Part shown: positions 1 through 8,976 of the stretch, piece by piece | Layout: every line of letters begins with the position of its first letter | Numbering within the stretch: the first letter of the stretch is position 1 | Assembly (NCBI GenBank): GCA_002342805.1 | Contig: DDQW01000068.1 | Coordinates: forward strand, 1-64,000 | Reading direction: 5' to 3' | DNA length: 64,000 nucleotides | Source of the DNA: Clostridiales bacterium UBA2432 | GTDB taxonomy: Bacteria > Bacillota > Clostridia > Lachnospirales > Vallitaleaceae | Program-made: the position numbers and the translations under genes | The notes under the pieces: model-generated | What the model saw: only the letters and a program-made list of their open reading frames with translations | Database searches by the model: none | Told to the model about the DNA's origin: nothing

Positions 1-3000
1 CCACTTCAAGGTGTGATTAATCAGTTTATGGACACCTTGATTGATAGCATTGAATTTATGACATTAAGCCGGTGTGGTATCGTTAATCCGAGTACAAGTA
101 ATCCAAATCCCTTCAAACTACTGACAGACTTTGATTCAAAAGCATTAACATTACAACTTGGGCATTATACAAGTACCATTTCAGAAGAAATTTTAAGAGA
201 AATTGAAGAAGAAATTAAAATAATTAAAAAAGAAAAAAGGAGTGTGAAAAACGATGAAAGCCGTAGAATTGAACTACAAGGAAATGGACGGGATTTATCA
301 TCCTCAGATTCAAATATCGAGGGGGGAATGCTACGACAAGAAGCCACTAGGAAAGTACGGGCAGATGGCCATGAATTATCTGAAAGAAGAACACATCAAT
401 CGGTACAATTATCTAGTGACCGAGGGAACGCTGCTTCCAATGATGCATCAAGTGAACGAGGAAGCGTGGGAGAGGATAGAGAAACTTCAGGATCAAATGT
501 TACAGAAAGAGCCGATTCAGGACCCGACCAACACCTATCAGAGTTATCGTCACAGGGAGATGATACGAACGAGAGCGGAAGAGATGGTTCTTCAGGAAAT
601 CATCTTCAAAGAGAGATAGCAAACGATTTAGAGCTGCCAAAGCGTAGCTCTTTTTTTGTGGATGTAACGGATGATGAACTGATTGAACAGGTACTATTGA
701 GAGGTTCTGGCTTTCAAGGTGGAAAACAACGGATTGTAGATTTCTTTGCTGAAGAACATACTGCAAAAGAAAAAGCAGACTTTTTAAAAAATGAATATGG
801 TACTGGAGGTGGTTCAGTTACATTCTCTGATGATCTAAGCGGTTTTGAAAATCACGACAGTAAAGGGATTACCATTGATCTTTATAAAACCAAAAAAGAA
901 ATTCATTTGTCTTGGGCTAAAGTTGCTTCCGGTATTGATGCCTTAATTGAAAACGGTAAATACTTTGAAGCTCGGTATAAAAATGATAATCCACCAACGA
1001 GGAAAGCAGTCTATCAACCAACATTATTTGACATTAATTACGCTGAAAATGAAGTTAGGCATGAAAATTATAAAAAGCTAATGAAGATTGCCCCAGGTAT
1101 CTTAAACGGACGTTATAGCTATATGAAGCTAAAAGCACCTGGCTTTATGGATCTTGTTATTGAAAAGCTCTATGAGAATAGAATCTCTCTATCCCATTAT
1201 TATGAGCAAAATGGAGATTTAATGAGTGATCCGGACATGGAACTCATTGTGGACCAAAATCAAAAGACATTAACAGCAGCAACCTTTCAGCAAGATAACA
1301 TGGCAATCTATCATGAAGCGTATCAGGGAGATGAAATCGTAGATCCAGATTTGGAAGATGAACTCAATGACTTTCTAAAAGATTGGTTATCGAATATTGC
1401 GAGGCAAGGTCATATTGTTTATAAGGCTTATTACTCAGAGGATATTGATGAAGAAAATGAAGAACCAACCTTTGATGATAAAGGTCATGAAATCCTTGTT
1501 GAAGCACCTTCAGAAACGGATGATTTATGGGACCTAGAAGATGAGGATCTCCACGAAAAAATCAATTATCAATTTTCACCTGAAGATGAAATTGGTATCG
1601 GTGGTTTAAAAACAAAATTCAGAGTTAATATTGAAGCGATTAAAACGTTAAAAGTCATTGAAACAGAAAACCGTATGGCCACGGATAAAGAACAGGCCAT
1701 CTTAGCCAAATACGTTGGTTGGGGTGGTATGCCACAAGCTTTTGATATGGGGGCAAGTGGTTGGAGCAATGAATACGGTGAACTAAAAAAACTCTTGTCT
1801 CAGGAAGAATATGATAGTGCAAAAGCTTCAACGCCTAATGCTCACTATACATCTTCGGTTGTTATTCAAAGTATTTATCAAGCACTTGATCAGTTTGGTT
1901 TTAAAAAGGGAAACATCTTGGAACCTTCCTTAGGCGTTGGTAATTTCTTTTCCCACCTTCCAAACTTTATGAACAAGTCAAAACTCTTTGGGGTTGAACT
2001 GGATGATGTATCCGGACGTATTGCAAGGCAGCTCTATCAGAAAGCGCAGATTAAAGTCAAAGGCTATGAAGAAACACAGTTTGAAGATAACTTTTTTGAT
2101 GTAGCTATTGGCAATGTACCTTTTGGGAATTACAAAGTATATGACAGACTTTATGATAAGCATAATTTTATGATCCATGATTATTTCTTTGCTAAAACAC
2201 TAGATAAAGTACGTCCTGGTGGCATCATTGCCTTTGTTACCAGTAAGGGAACCATGGACAAAAAAGATCAAGCCGTCAGGAAGTATATTGCTGAAAGAGC
2301 AGAGCTGATAGGTGCAATACGATTACCCAATACAGCATTTAAAGAAAATGCTAATACTGATGTAACCGCTGATATTCTTTTTCTTAAAAAAAGAGAACGT
2401 CGGTCGGTGGAATTACCAACTTGGCTATCGGTCTCTGATAATGAAAATGGGGTCCCCGTCAATCAGTACTTCATTGACCATCCCCATATGATGCTTGGTG
2501 AGATGGTATTTGATAAAAGGATGTTTGGTAGAGACAGTCGTTATACCACGTGTGTAAATACAGACAATAGCTTTAATCTGGAAGAAGCGCTATCAGAAGC
2601 TGTGTCTCATCTTGAAGCTGAAATTGGTTACTACGAGCAGGCGAAAAAAGAGGACAGCAATGACATACCTGCTGATCCTAAATACAAGAACTACTGTTAT
2701 GCCTTTATTGATGACAAACTTTATTACCGTGAAAATTCTATTATGAGACGAATGGATTATACCGGTAAAACCCTTGAACGGATTCAAGGCATGATGGCAA
2801 TTCGGGAGATAACAAGAGAAATCATTACACTTCAAACGGAAGGTTGCACTAAAGAAGCACTTGAAAAGGCTCAAGATCAATTAAACCAAATCTATGATGC
2901 ATTTGTTAAAGACTATGATTATATTACTTCAAGACCCAATGCCAATGCCTTCCGTGATGACAATGACTATCCGCTTTTATGTTCACTAGAAGTGGAGGAT

Positions 3001-6000
3001 GAGGATCATCATGTCACAAAGGCAGATATGTTTACCAAAAGAACCATTAAGCCTTATGAAACCATAACGGATGTAGATTCTGCATTTGAAGCATTAACTG
3101 CATCTTTAAATGAAAAAGGTATGGTGGATATTCCATTTATGGCTGAGCTTTATGATGAAGAACCTCAAGTCATCATTAAAGACCTTGAACGGGACATCTA
3201 TCTGAATCCTGAAAAGTATGATGAAAATGATCCTTTGAGAGGTTGGGAAACGGCTGATGAATATCTCTCAGGTGATGTAAGGCAAAAGCTTAAATTTGCC
3301 AAAGTCCTTGCGGATATGAATCCGGAACTCTTTTTAAAGAATGTACCTTCCCTAGAAAAAGTACAACCCATTGATCTTGAGGCCAGTGATATCGATGTAA
3401 GGTTAGGAACCACATGGATTGAAACAGCAGATTATGAACAGTTCATCTATGAGACCTTGAAAACACCGAGATATTATCACAATACCGGTGGCAGAAATGA
3501 AATCAAAGTACACTATAACAATTACAATGCAAGCTTTGGAGTTGAGAACAAAGGATTAGATGGATATTCAGTTTCAGCCAAAGAAACCTTTGGTACATCT
3601 AGAATTAATGCATATTACATCATTGAAGACAGTTTGAATCTTAGAAATTCTACGGTTAAAGACCGTGTTGAAGATGGAGATACCGTCAAATATGTCATCA
3701 ACAAAAAAGAGACCATGCTAGCAAGAGAAAAACAATCACTATTAAAACAGGCCTTTAAAGAATGGTTATTTAAAGATCCAGAGAGACGTAAAAAGTATGT
3801 GGATTATTATAATCAGCACTACAACAATATCCGCCTGAGAGAATATGATGGCAGTCATTTAAAATTGCGGGGGATGAATCCAGACATTAAATTAAGAGAA
3901 CACCAAACAGCTGCCATTTCAAGGATTATCTATGGTGGCAGTACACTTCTAGCACATTCCGTAGGTGCAGGTAAGACTTTTGAAATGGTTGCCAGCTGTA
4001 TGGAGCAAAAGCGACTGGGACTGATTAATAAAGCAGTTCTTGTTGTACCAAATCATTTAACACAGCATATCGGCAGTGAGTTCTTAAGGCTTTATCCATC
4101 GGCTAATATTCTAGTCACCACAAAGAAAGATTTTCAAAAATCCAATCGAAGACGTTTTGTTAGTCGTATTGCTACTGGTGCTTATGATGCTGTCATTATG
4201 GGGCACTCGCAATTTGAAAAAATTCCTGTCTCGAAAGAACGTCAGGAAGAAATGATACACAGGCAGATCAATGATATCTCTGCTGCTATTGCTGATGCAA
4301 AAAAGAGTAATGGCGAAAATTGGAGTATTAAGCAAATGGAAAAACTCAAGCTCTCACTAACAGCTGAAATCAAACGACTTCACGACAGCCCGAAAGATGA
4401 TGTGATTAACTTTGAAGAGCTTGGAATAGATTGCGTTTATGTAGATGAAGCGCATTATTTTAAGAACTGTGCTGTATTTTCAAAGATAAGAAATGTTGCT
4501 GGAATATCTAATACACGTAGTAAAAAATCCATGGATATGCTAATGAAAACCCAGTATATCCAAGACATCAATCAAGGTAGGGGTGTCATCTTTGCGACTG
4601 GTACACCCATCAGTAATAGCATGACGGAAATGTATGTGATGCAAAGGTATATTCAAAATAAGGAGCTTGAAGCAAGAGGAATTCATCACTTTGATGCATG
4701 GGCAGCGCAGTTTGGAGAAGTGGTTTCGAGTCTTGAATTAGCACCTGAAGGAACAGGATATCGCTATAAAAGCAGATTTGCTAAGTTCTCGAATTTACCT
4801 GAACTCATGACGATTTTTAAAAATATGGCAGATGTAAAAACGGCTGATATGCTTAATTTACCTATTCCTAAATTAAAGGGAGACAAACATAAGTTGATTT
4901 CAGCAGAATCCAGTGATTTTACAAAAGAAATCATGGAAAGCTTTGTTGATAGGGCTAGTGATATTCGAAATGGTATGGTTGATCCAAGGATTGATAACAT
5001 GCTAAAGATTACTAATGAAGCGAGACTATTGGGACTTGACCCAAGACTGCTTTATGATGAAGCACCTAATGAAGCAGATAGTAAAGTCAATCAGTGTATT
5101 GATAAGGTCTTTGAAGAATATAAGGAGAGCCATGCTTTTAAAGGAACACAAATCATATTTTGTGATGTAGGAACCCCTAATACAGATGGGCGTTTTTCTG
5201 TTTATCCTTATATCAAGGAAGAATTGATAAAGAGAGGTATTCCAGAAAAAGAGGTCTGTTTCATACATGATGCCAACAGTGAAGCACAAAGAGAAACTCT
5301 ATTTGCTGATATGCGTAGTGGTAACAAACGTATTATCCTTGGTTCAACTGCCAAGATGGGGACTGGAACCAATATTCAAGATCGTTTAATTGCTCTTCAT
5401 CATTTAGACTGCCCGTGGCGCCCAAGTGATCTGGAGCAGCGGGAAGGAAGAATCCTAAGACAAGGCAATCAAAATGAATCTGTAAACATCTATAAATACG
5501 TGACAAAATCAACCTTTGACAGCTATTTATGGCAAATTGTTGAGAACAAACAGCGGTTTATCAGCCAAATTATGACCAGCAAATCCGTTGCTAGAAATGC
5601 TGAAGACATCGATGAAACAGTACTATCTTTTGCAGAAGTCAAAGCCCTAGCAACAGGCAACCCTTTGATTAAAGAAAAGATGGATATTGATAATGAAGTC
5701 AGTCGTTTAGGTCTTCTAAAGTCTGAATATAACAGTAGAAGGTATGCCATGGAGGATAATTTTACCTACAAATACCCTAAGCTGATTCAACAGGCAAAAC
5801 AGCGTCTTGAAGGATTGATTAAGGACATCAGCAAGCGTGATATGAACAAGACAGAAGAGTTTCAAATCAATATTGATGGCAAATTCTTTGATGAAAGAGA
5901 AAAAGCCGGAACTTATCTTCAAGTGTTACTTTCAAGGATTGAACCAGACAAGGAAACTCATGTGGGAATATTTAATGGTTTTGATCTCTTAATCCTAAAG

Positions 6001-6357
6001 AATAATTTCTTTGGTCAGCATAAGATGAGCCTTCATGCAGAGCAAAAGTACGAAGTTGAATTTGGAGATAGTCCCCACGGTAACATGGTAAGGCTTGAAA
6101 ACCTTTTGGATGGTCTTGAAAAGCGCATTGAAAAAACGGAAAGCCAGATTGATGAGTATGAAAGAAACATGACCCAATCCAAGGAAGAATGGGAAAAACC
6201 ATTTATGTATGAGCAAGCATTGAATCAAAAGCTTAAGCGGCAAATCGAACTTAATGCCGAATTGGATATGGATAAGAAGGATGAAGTAATTAGTTTGGAA
6301 GACGATGGGTTGGTTAGATTAATTGAAAAAGACAAGGATGACACAATCGAAATTTAG
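1..6357 (+). CDS. Giant SNF2-type helicase / N6-adenine DNA methyltransferase (5' end outside window)
   Basis: The frame is open from base 1, so the true start lies upstream. The first GTG at 13 is not convincing, because the residues before and after it already resemble the metallopeptidase/ArdC-like end of related element-borne helicases. Order in the visible part: end of that N-terminal region (1-75), a Ser/Asp/Gly-rich linker (about 76-205), a long middle region, an N6-methylase domain with LEPSLGVGNF near residue 637 and the NPPY-like NVPFG near 700, then an SNF2/DEAD helicase with Walker A HSVGAGKT near 1316, VDEAHYFK near 1477 and the motif VI-like QREGRILRQG near 1810. Such proteins are common in Firmicutes conjugative elements and probably protect or process transferred DNA; the exact role is unproven. 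The next gene starts 12 bases downstream. The linker overlaps a TnpV-like reading frame at 254-619. Confidence 0.9.
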   Translation, partial: PLQGVINQFMDTLIDSIEFMTLSRCGIVNPSTSNPNPFKLLTDFDSKALTLQLGHYTSTISEEILREIEEEIKIIKKEKRSVKNDESRRIELQGNGRDLSSSDSNIEGGMLRQEATRKVRADGHELSERRTHQSVQLSSDRGNAASNDASSERGSVGEDRETSGSNVTERADSGPDQHLSELSSQGDDTNESGRDGSSGNHLQREIANDLELPKRSSFFVDVTDDELIEQVLLRGSGFQGGKQRIVDFFAEEHTAKEKADFLKNEYGTGGGSVTFSDDLSGFENHDSKGITIDLYKTKKEIHLSWAKVASGIDALIENGKYFEARYKNDNPPTRKAVYQPTLFDINYAENEVRHENYKKLMKIAPGILNGRYSYMKLKAPGFMDLVIEKLYENRISLSHYYEQNGDLMSDPDMELIVDQNQKTLTAATFQQDNMAIYHEAYQGDEIVDPDLEDELNDFLKDWLSNIARQGHIVYKAYYSEDIDEENEEPTFDDKGHEILVEAPSETDDLWDLEDEDLHEKINYQFSPEDEIGIGGLKTKFRVNIEAIKTLKVIETENRMATDKEQAILAKYVGWGGMPQAFDMGASGWSNEYGELKKLLSQEEYDSAKASTPNAHYTSSVVIQSIYQALDQFGFKKGNILEPSLGVGNFFSHLPNFMNKSKLFGVELDDVSGRIARQLYQKAQIKVKGYEETQFEDNFFDVAIGNVPFGNYKVYDRLYDKHNFMIHDYFFAKTLDKVRPGGIIAFVTSKGTMDKKDQAVRKYIAERAELIGAIRLPNTAFKENANTDVTADILFLKKRERRSVELPTWLSVSDNENGVPVNQYFIDHPHMMLGEMVFDKRMFGRDSRYTTCVNTDNSFNLEEALSEAVSHLEAEIGYYEQAKKEDSNDIPADPKYKNYCYAFIDDKLYYRENSIMRRMDYTGKTLERIQGMMAIREITREIITLQTEGCTKEALEKAQDQLNQIYDAFVKDYDYITSRPNANAFRDDNDYPLLCSLEVEDEDHHVTKADMFTKRTIKPYETITDVDSAFEALTASLNEKGMVDIPFMAELYDEEPQVIIKDLERDIYLNPEKYDENDPLRGWETADEYLSGDVRQKLKFAKVLADMNPELFLKNVPSLEKVQPIDLEASDIDVRLGTTWIETADYEQFIYETLKTPRYYHNTGGRNEIKVHYNNYNASFGVENKGLDGYSVSAKETFGTSRINAYYIIEDSLNLRNSTVKDRVEDGDTVKYVINKKETMLAREKQSLLKQAFKEWLFKDPERRKKYVDYYNQHYNNIRLREYDGSHLKLRGMNPDIKLREHQTAAISRIIYGGSTLLAHSVGAGKTFEMVASCMEQKRLGLINKAVLVVPNHLTQHIGSEFLRLYPSANILVTTKKDFQKSNRRRFVSRIATGAYDAVIMGHSQFEKIPVSKERQEEMIHRQINDISAAIADAKKSNGENWSIKQMEKLKLSLTAEIKRLHDSPKDDVINFEELGIDCVYVDEAHYFKNCAVFSKIRNVAGISNTRSKKSMDMLMKTQYIQDINQGRGVIFATGTPISNSMTEMYVMQRYIQNKELEARGIHHFDAWAAQFGEVVSSLELAPEGTGYRYKSRFAKFSNLPELMTIFKNMADVKTADMLNLPIPKLKGDKHKLISAESSDFTKEIMESFVDRASDIRNGMVDPRIDNMLKITNEARLLGLDPRLLYDEAPNEADSKVNQCIDKVFEEYKESHAFKGTQIIFCDVGTPNTDGRFSVYPYIKEELIKRGIPEKEVCFIHDANSEAQRETLFADMRSGNKRIILGSTAKMGTGTNIQDRLIALHHLDCPWRPSDLEQREGRILRQGNQNESVNIYKYVTKSTFDSYLWQIVENKQRFISQIMTSKSVARNAEDIDETVLSFAEVKALATGNPLIKEKMDIDNEVSRLGLLKSEYNSRRYAMEDNFTYKYPKLIQQAKQRLEGLIKDISKRDMNKTEEFQINIDGKFFDEREKAGTYLQVLLSRIEPDKETHVGIFNGFDLLILKNNFFGQHKMSLHAEQKYEVEFGDSPHGNMVRLENLLDGLEKRIEKTESQIDEYERNMTQSKEEWEKPFMYEQALNQKLKRQIELNAELDMDKKDEVISLEDDGLVRLIEKDKDDTIEI
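254..619 (+). CDS. TnpV-like protein overprinted on the helicase linker
   Basis: This 121-aa frame lies wholly inside the helicase gene in a different reading frame. It has the features of the TnpV family known from clostridial Tn4451-type elements: an LGKYGQMAMNYLKE segment, the central NEEAWERIEKL block and the C-terminal RTRAEEMVLQEIIF motif, at the family's usual length of about 120 residues. AAGGAG at 237-242 lies 11 bases before the ATG. The overlapping helicase frame is low-complexity (Ser, Asp, Gly, Arg) here, as expected if the TnpV frame is the older or more constrained one. TnpV has no established biochemical function. Translation of both frames is an inference; the TnpV frame could be a fossil. 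Confidence 0.55.
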   Translation: MKAVELNYKEMDGIYHPQIQISRGECYDKKPLGKYGQMAMNYLKEEHINRYNYLVTEGTLLPMMHQVNEEAWERIEKLQDQMLQKEPIQDPTNTYQSYRHREMIRTRAEEMVLQEIIFKER

Positions 6358-6369
6358 GAGATGAAAGCT

Positions 6370-6618
6370 ATGAACAATGTAATTTTAGAAAAATCAAAAG
6401 AAGAAAAAGTGTTGGAATTAATGTGTGCTGTTTTAGAACTGAGTGAGGAGACAGAACAAAGAGTTATTAAGATAATTAAAACAGTCGGGCTCGCAAGTTT
6501 TTTTAATGGCTTTGAAACTATGAAATTTACAGAAAAAGAGAAGGAGCGTATTAGAGCGCTCAAGCATGTGATTGAAGCCAAAGCAAAATCAATCGAAGCG
6601 ATGGAAGGAGGCCAATAG
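6370..6618 (+). CDS. Small helical hypothetical protein
   Basis: An 82-aa, Lys/Glu-rich, mostly helical protein with no motif I recognise. The ATG at 6370 is preferred over 6361 because AGGAG (6356-6360), overlapping the helicase stop codon, sits 9 bases before it but directly abuts 6361. It is probably co-translated with the helicase upstream and the RadC-like gene, which starts one base after its stop. Small proteins at this position are typical of the accessory operon of Firmicutes conjugative elements. Confidence 0.7.
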   Translation: MNNVILEKSKEEKVLELMCAVLELSEETEQRVIKIIKTVGLASFFNGFETMKFTEKEKERIRALKHVIEAKAKSIEAMEGGQ

Positions 6619-6619
6619 A

Positions 6620-7306
6620 ATGGGAATAAAAGTGCAGTACACCGATGATTTTTTTCATGGATTAAATAAATTGACCGGTATTCCAATGAATAAAATCAAA
6701 AATTATGCCAAAGAAAATAATCCATTTAATATTTTAGAGCATCCCAATGTATTGGAACCCAATCAGCGCCAATTGGAAAAAATCAATAAACTCAATGAAT
6801 TTATCGCGACCTACAATGTATTAAAATTAGAGCAAGAGAAGGAAAAGATTAGTTTTCATTCACCAAATGAATCAGGACAGTATTTTGCATCCCTTCTTGG
6901 TGGTATGAAAGACCGTGAACGTTTTCTTGTTGCTTTTTTAGATAACAGTAACAGTATTATTGAGCTTCAAACCATATCTGAGGGAACAACTAATATGACC
7001 ATGGTTTATCCAAGAGAGATTTTAAAGATGGCACTAGCCAATGATTCTAGTAACTTACTGCTTGTGCACAATCACCCAGGAGGAAGCGTAAAGGCATCTC
7101 AAGAGGACGTGGCCATAACACAGCGTATTGTTGATATTTTCAAACCATTAGATATCAATGTAATCGACCATATCATTATTGGTGGATATAGCTTCAGCTC
7201 AATGGCCGAAAATGGTATTTTGCCAAGTGACAAAATGAGTATAGCTAATTATGAGCCGATAGAAATGGAAGAAGTAATGGAATTGGATGAAGAAATGGAG
7301 ATATAG
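6620..7306 (+). CDS. RadC-like JAB/MPN-domain protein
   Basis: 228 aa with the start at 6620 behind GGAAGGAGG (6603-6611); an upstream in-frame ATG at 6572 overlaps the previous gene and lacks a good site. The C-terminal half carries the JAMM metal-binding signature HNHPGG, with His150, His152 and Asp163 (context SQED). This places it in the RadC/YkfG-like MPN family, common on plasmids and integrative elements. The chromosomal RadC name implies DNA repair but the biochemical function is uncertain. The N-terminal 85 residues are helical and unlike housekeeping RadC, which has a helix-hairpin-helix there. The acidic tail is rich in Glu and Met. It belongs to the helicase-TOPRIM operon. Confidence 0.85.
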   Translation: MGIKVQYTDDFFHGLNKLTGIPMNKIKNYAKENNPFNILEHPNVLEPNQRQLEKINKLNEFIATYNVLKLEQEKEKISFHSPNESGQYFASLLGGMKDRERFLVAFLDNSNSIIELQTISEGTTNMTMVYPREILKMALANDSSNLLLVHNHPGGSVKASQEDVAITQRIVDIFKPLDINVIDHIIIGGYSFSSMAENGILPSDKMSIANYEPIEMEEVMELDEEMEI

Positions 7307-7320
7307 GAGGGGGGTAGCTA

Positions 7321-8283
7321 TTGAAACGATTTACGGAAGATGAAATTGCAAAGGCCAATGACACAAATATAATAGCATATGCAAACCATATCGGACTCGT
7401 GCTTAAAAAAATCGGACTATCTTATAAAGTGAAAGGTCATGGAGGGCTTTATATTGATGCATCAGGTTCAAAATGGAACTGGTTTTCAAAAGATATCGGT
7501 GGCGGACCGATACAGTTTGTTATGGAAATGGAAGATAAAAATTGGGTCGATGCCGTTTATACATTGATCGGAACAGAAAAAAGCACTTTGCCAATACGAC
7601 CTAAACCAGTGCCAGAAGAGAAAGGTCCCTTTATTCTACCGGATAAAAATGATACCTATAAACATGTCATAGCATATTTGATTCAGTCGAGAGGGATTGA
7701 TAAAGAAGTCGTTTATGACTTTATCAGTCAAGACAAATTATATGAAAATAGCCAGCGAAGCTGTGTTTTTGTAGGATATGATGAGAAGAATGAGCCGAAA
7801 TATGCCAGCGTAAGAAGCACCAATACACAAGGGAAATCCTATCGGGGTGATGTAAAAAACTCTGATAAGGCATTTCCCTTTTCTCATGTTGGAAGGAGTG
7901 ATACTGTTTGTGTTTTTGAATCACCGATTGATCTGATGAGCTATTTAACCTTACTAGAATATCACGGTATTGAAACTTTTGACCATCACATGATTTCACT
8001 TGGAGGTCTTGCAGATAAAGTTTTAGAACATTACTTGAGTATTCATCCGGAAATCAATCGCATGATGCTCTGCCTAGATAATGATGCGGCAGGGCATTTT
8101 GCTTGTCAGCAACTTAATGAAAAATACCATGAGAACTACAAAATATTAAGACATAGTCCAACAGGTAAGGATTTTAATGAAGACCTATTGACTATAAAAA
8201 GTAGCCTTCAGATAGGACAAGTAAGAGAACCATCAATAGGTTATGAAGGCAAATGGGATAGTGAAGAAGAAATGGAGCTATGA
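7321..8283 (+). CDS. DUF3991/TOPRIM domain protein (primase-like)
   Basis: 320 aa starting with TTG at 7321 behind AGGAGGGGGG. The N-terminal third resembles the DUF3991 zinc-finger-like region of mobile-element primases, including the WNWFSKDIGGGPIQFV stretch. The C-terminal half is a TOPRIM fold: the acidic Glu200 in VCVFESPIDLMSY and the D-x-D pair Asp253/Asp255 in LCLDNDAAGH. These residues bind Mg2+ in DnaG-type primases and topoisomerases. Such proteins are thought to prime complementary strand synthesis or handle DNA ends after transfer. The acidic, Met-rich C-terminus is shared with neighbouring proteins. The next gene follows after 13 bases. Confidence 0.85.
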   Translation: MKRFTEDEIAKANDTNIIAYANHIGLVLKKIGLSYKVKGHGGLYIDASGSKWNWFSKDIGGGPIQFVMEMEDKNWVDAVYTLIGTEKSTLPIRPKPVPEEKGPFILPDKNDTYKHVIAYLIQSRGIDKEVVYDFISQDKLYENSQRSCVFVGYDEKNEPKYASVRSTNTQGKSYRGDVKNSDKAFPFSHVGRSDTVCVFESPIDLMSYLTLLEYHGIETFDHHMISLGGLADKVLEHYLSIHPEINRMMLCLDNDAAGHFACQQLNEKYHENYKILRHSPTGKDFNEDLLTIKSSLQIGQVREPSIGYEGKWDSEEEMEL

Positions 8284-8296
8284 AAGGGGGCAGGCG

Positions 8297-8710
8297 ATGT
8301 ATTTTTTAACTAAAGATCATGCGTATAATTTTCAGAATATGATATTGCAGGATAAAACACATCCGAGAGATACAGAGCGAATGGCTCTGTTTTATATTCT
8401 TGGAGGGAACGAAGACCTATTTATGAAGCGTAAGTACATCTATGATTTTAAAAATCATGAAGTTTATACAGAAGTATTAAGTCAGTCAGAGATAGAATTG
8501 TGTGATAGTAGCAAAGCATTAATTCGACTTGCATATAATCTTTATAATGGGTATGAAGATCAACATACCGGAATCAAAGAAATATTAGCAGCATTAGACC
8601 AAACAAACATGGAGCTAATTCAAGGAAGTCTTGATATTTATTTAAACGGTAATTGTGAACTCATTTTAGACGAAGCAATAGATGAAGAAATGGAGTTAGA
8701 TTTTGTTTGA
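8297..8710 (+). CDS. DUF6075-like small protein
   Basis: 137 aa. The ATG at 8297 follows AAAGGGGGCAGG, while a longer frame from 8243 overlaps the TOPRIM gene. The start MYFL..DHAYNFQNM and the DTERMALFYILGG segment resemble the DUF6075 family of element-borne hypothetical proteins, with moderate certainty. No catalytic motif is visible. It closes the operon that begins with the giant helicase. The C-terminus again ends in an acidic EEMEL-type tail like its upstream neighbours, perhaps from shared ancestry or composition. Confidence 0.7.
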   Translation: MYFLTKDHAYNFQNMILQDKTHPRDTERMALFYILGGNEDLFMKRKYIYDFKNHEVYTEVLSQSEIELCDSSKALIRLAYNLYNGYEDQHTGIKEILAALDQTNMELIQGSLDIYLNGNCELILDEAIDEEMELDFV

Positions 8711-8780
8711 ATCACAAAAATTCATAAAAGTAGCTGAAATAATTTAGTGGTTATGAGATAATAATAGCAGAGATGTTTTT

Positions 8781-8945
8781 TGTTTAGGTATTTATCGATT
8801 TAAAAAAGCAGATAAACTTTCTTTTTCAATACCTATAAACCGAATAAGAAAGATCTGCTTTCATGAGGGCAAGCTTCCACAATGTATGACATTGTGCTTG
8901 ATGGGAGTATCCCATACCCTTTTAATTATTGGGACTGTGTCCCAA
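8781..8945. other. Candidate oriT / hairpin-rich intergenic region
   Basis: The 266-base gap 8711-8976 holds five stacked inverted repeats. GTTTAGGTATT (8781-8791) pairs imperfectly with AATACCTATAAAC (8828-8840). Inside it, GCAGAT and CTTTCTT pair with AAGAAAG and ATCTGC (to about 8860). CAAGC and ACAATGT (8870-8885, with a TTCC bulge) pair with ACATTGTGCTTG (8889-8900). ATGGGA-GTA-TCCCAT is perfect at 8901-8915. TTGGGAC-TGT-GTCCCAA is perfect at 8929-8945. Clustered hairpins just upstream of mobC and a relaxase are what an origin of transfer looks like. The nick site cannot be assigned from sequence alone. A regulatory RNA structure is the alternative. Confidence 0.5.
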
Positions 8946-8976
8946 ACCCAGAAAATATTACGAAAGGTGGAGAAAG

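Noticed and set aside
13..15. GTG at 13 as the start of the giant helicase
   Set aside because: The frame is open to base 1 and the residues around it match the interior of related helicases, so the true start is upstream of the window.
500..766. Minus-strand frame opposite the helicase linker
   Set aside because: It is an antisense shadow without a ribosome site or recognisable protein. Many similar antisense frames across the window were left out for the same reason.
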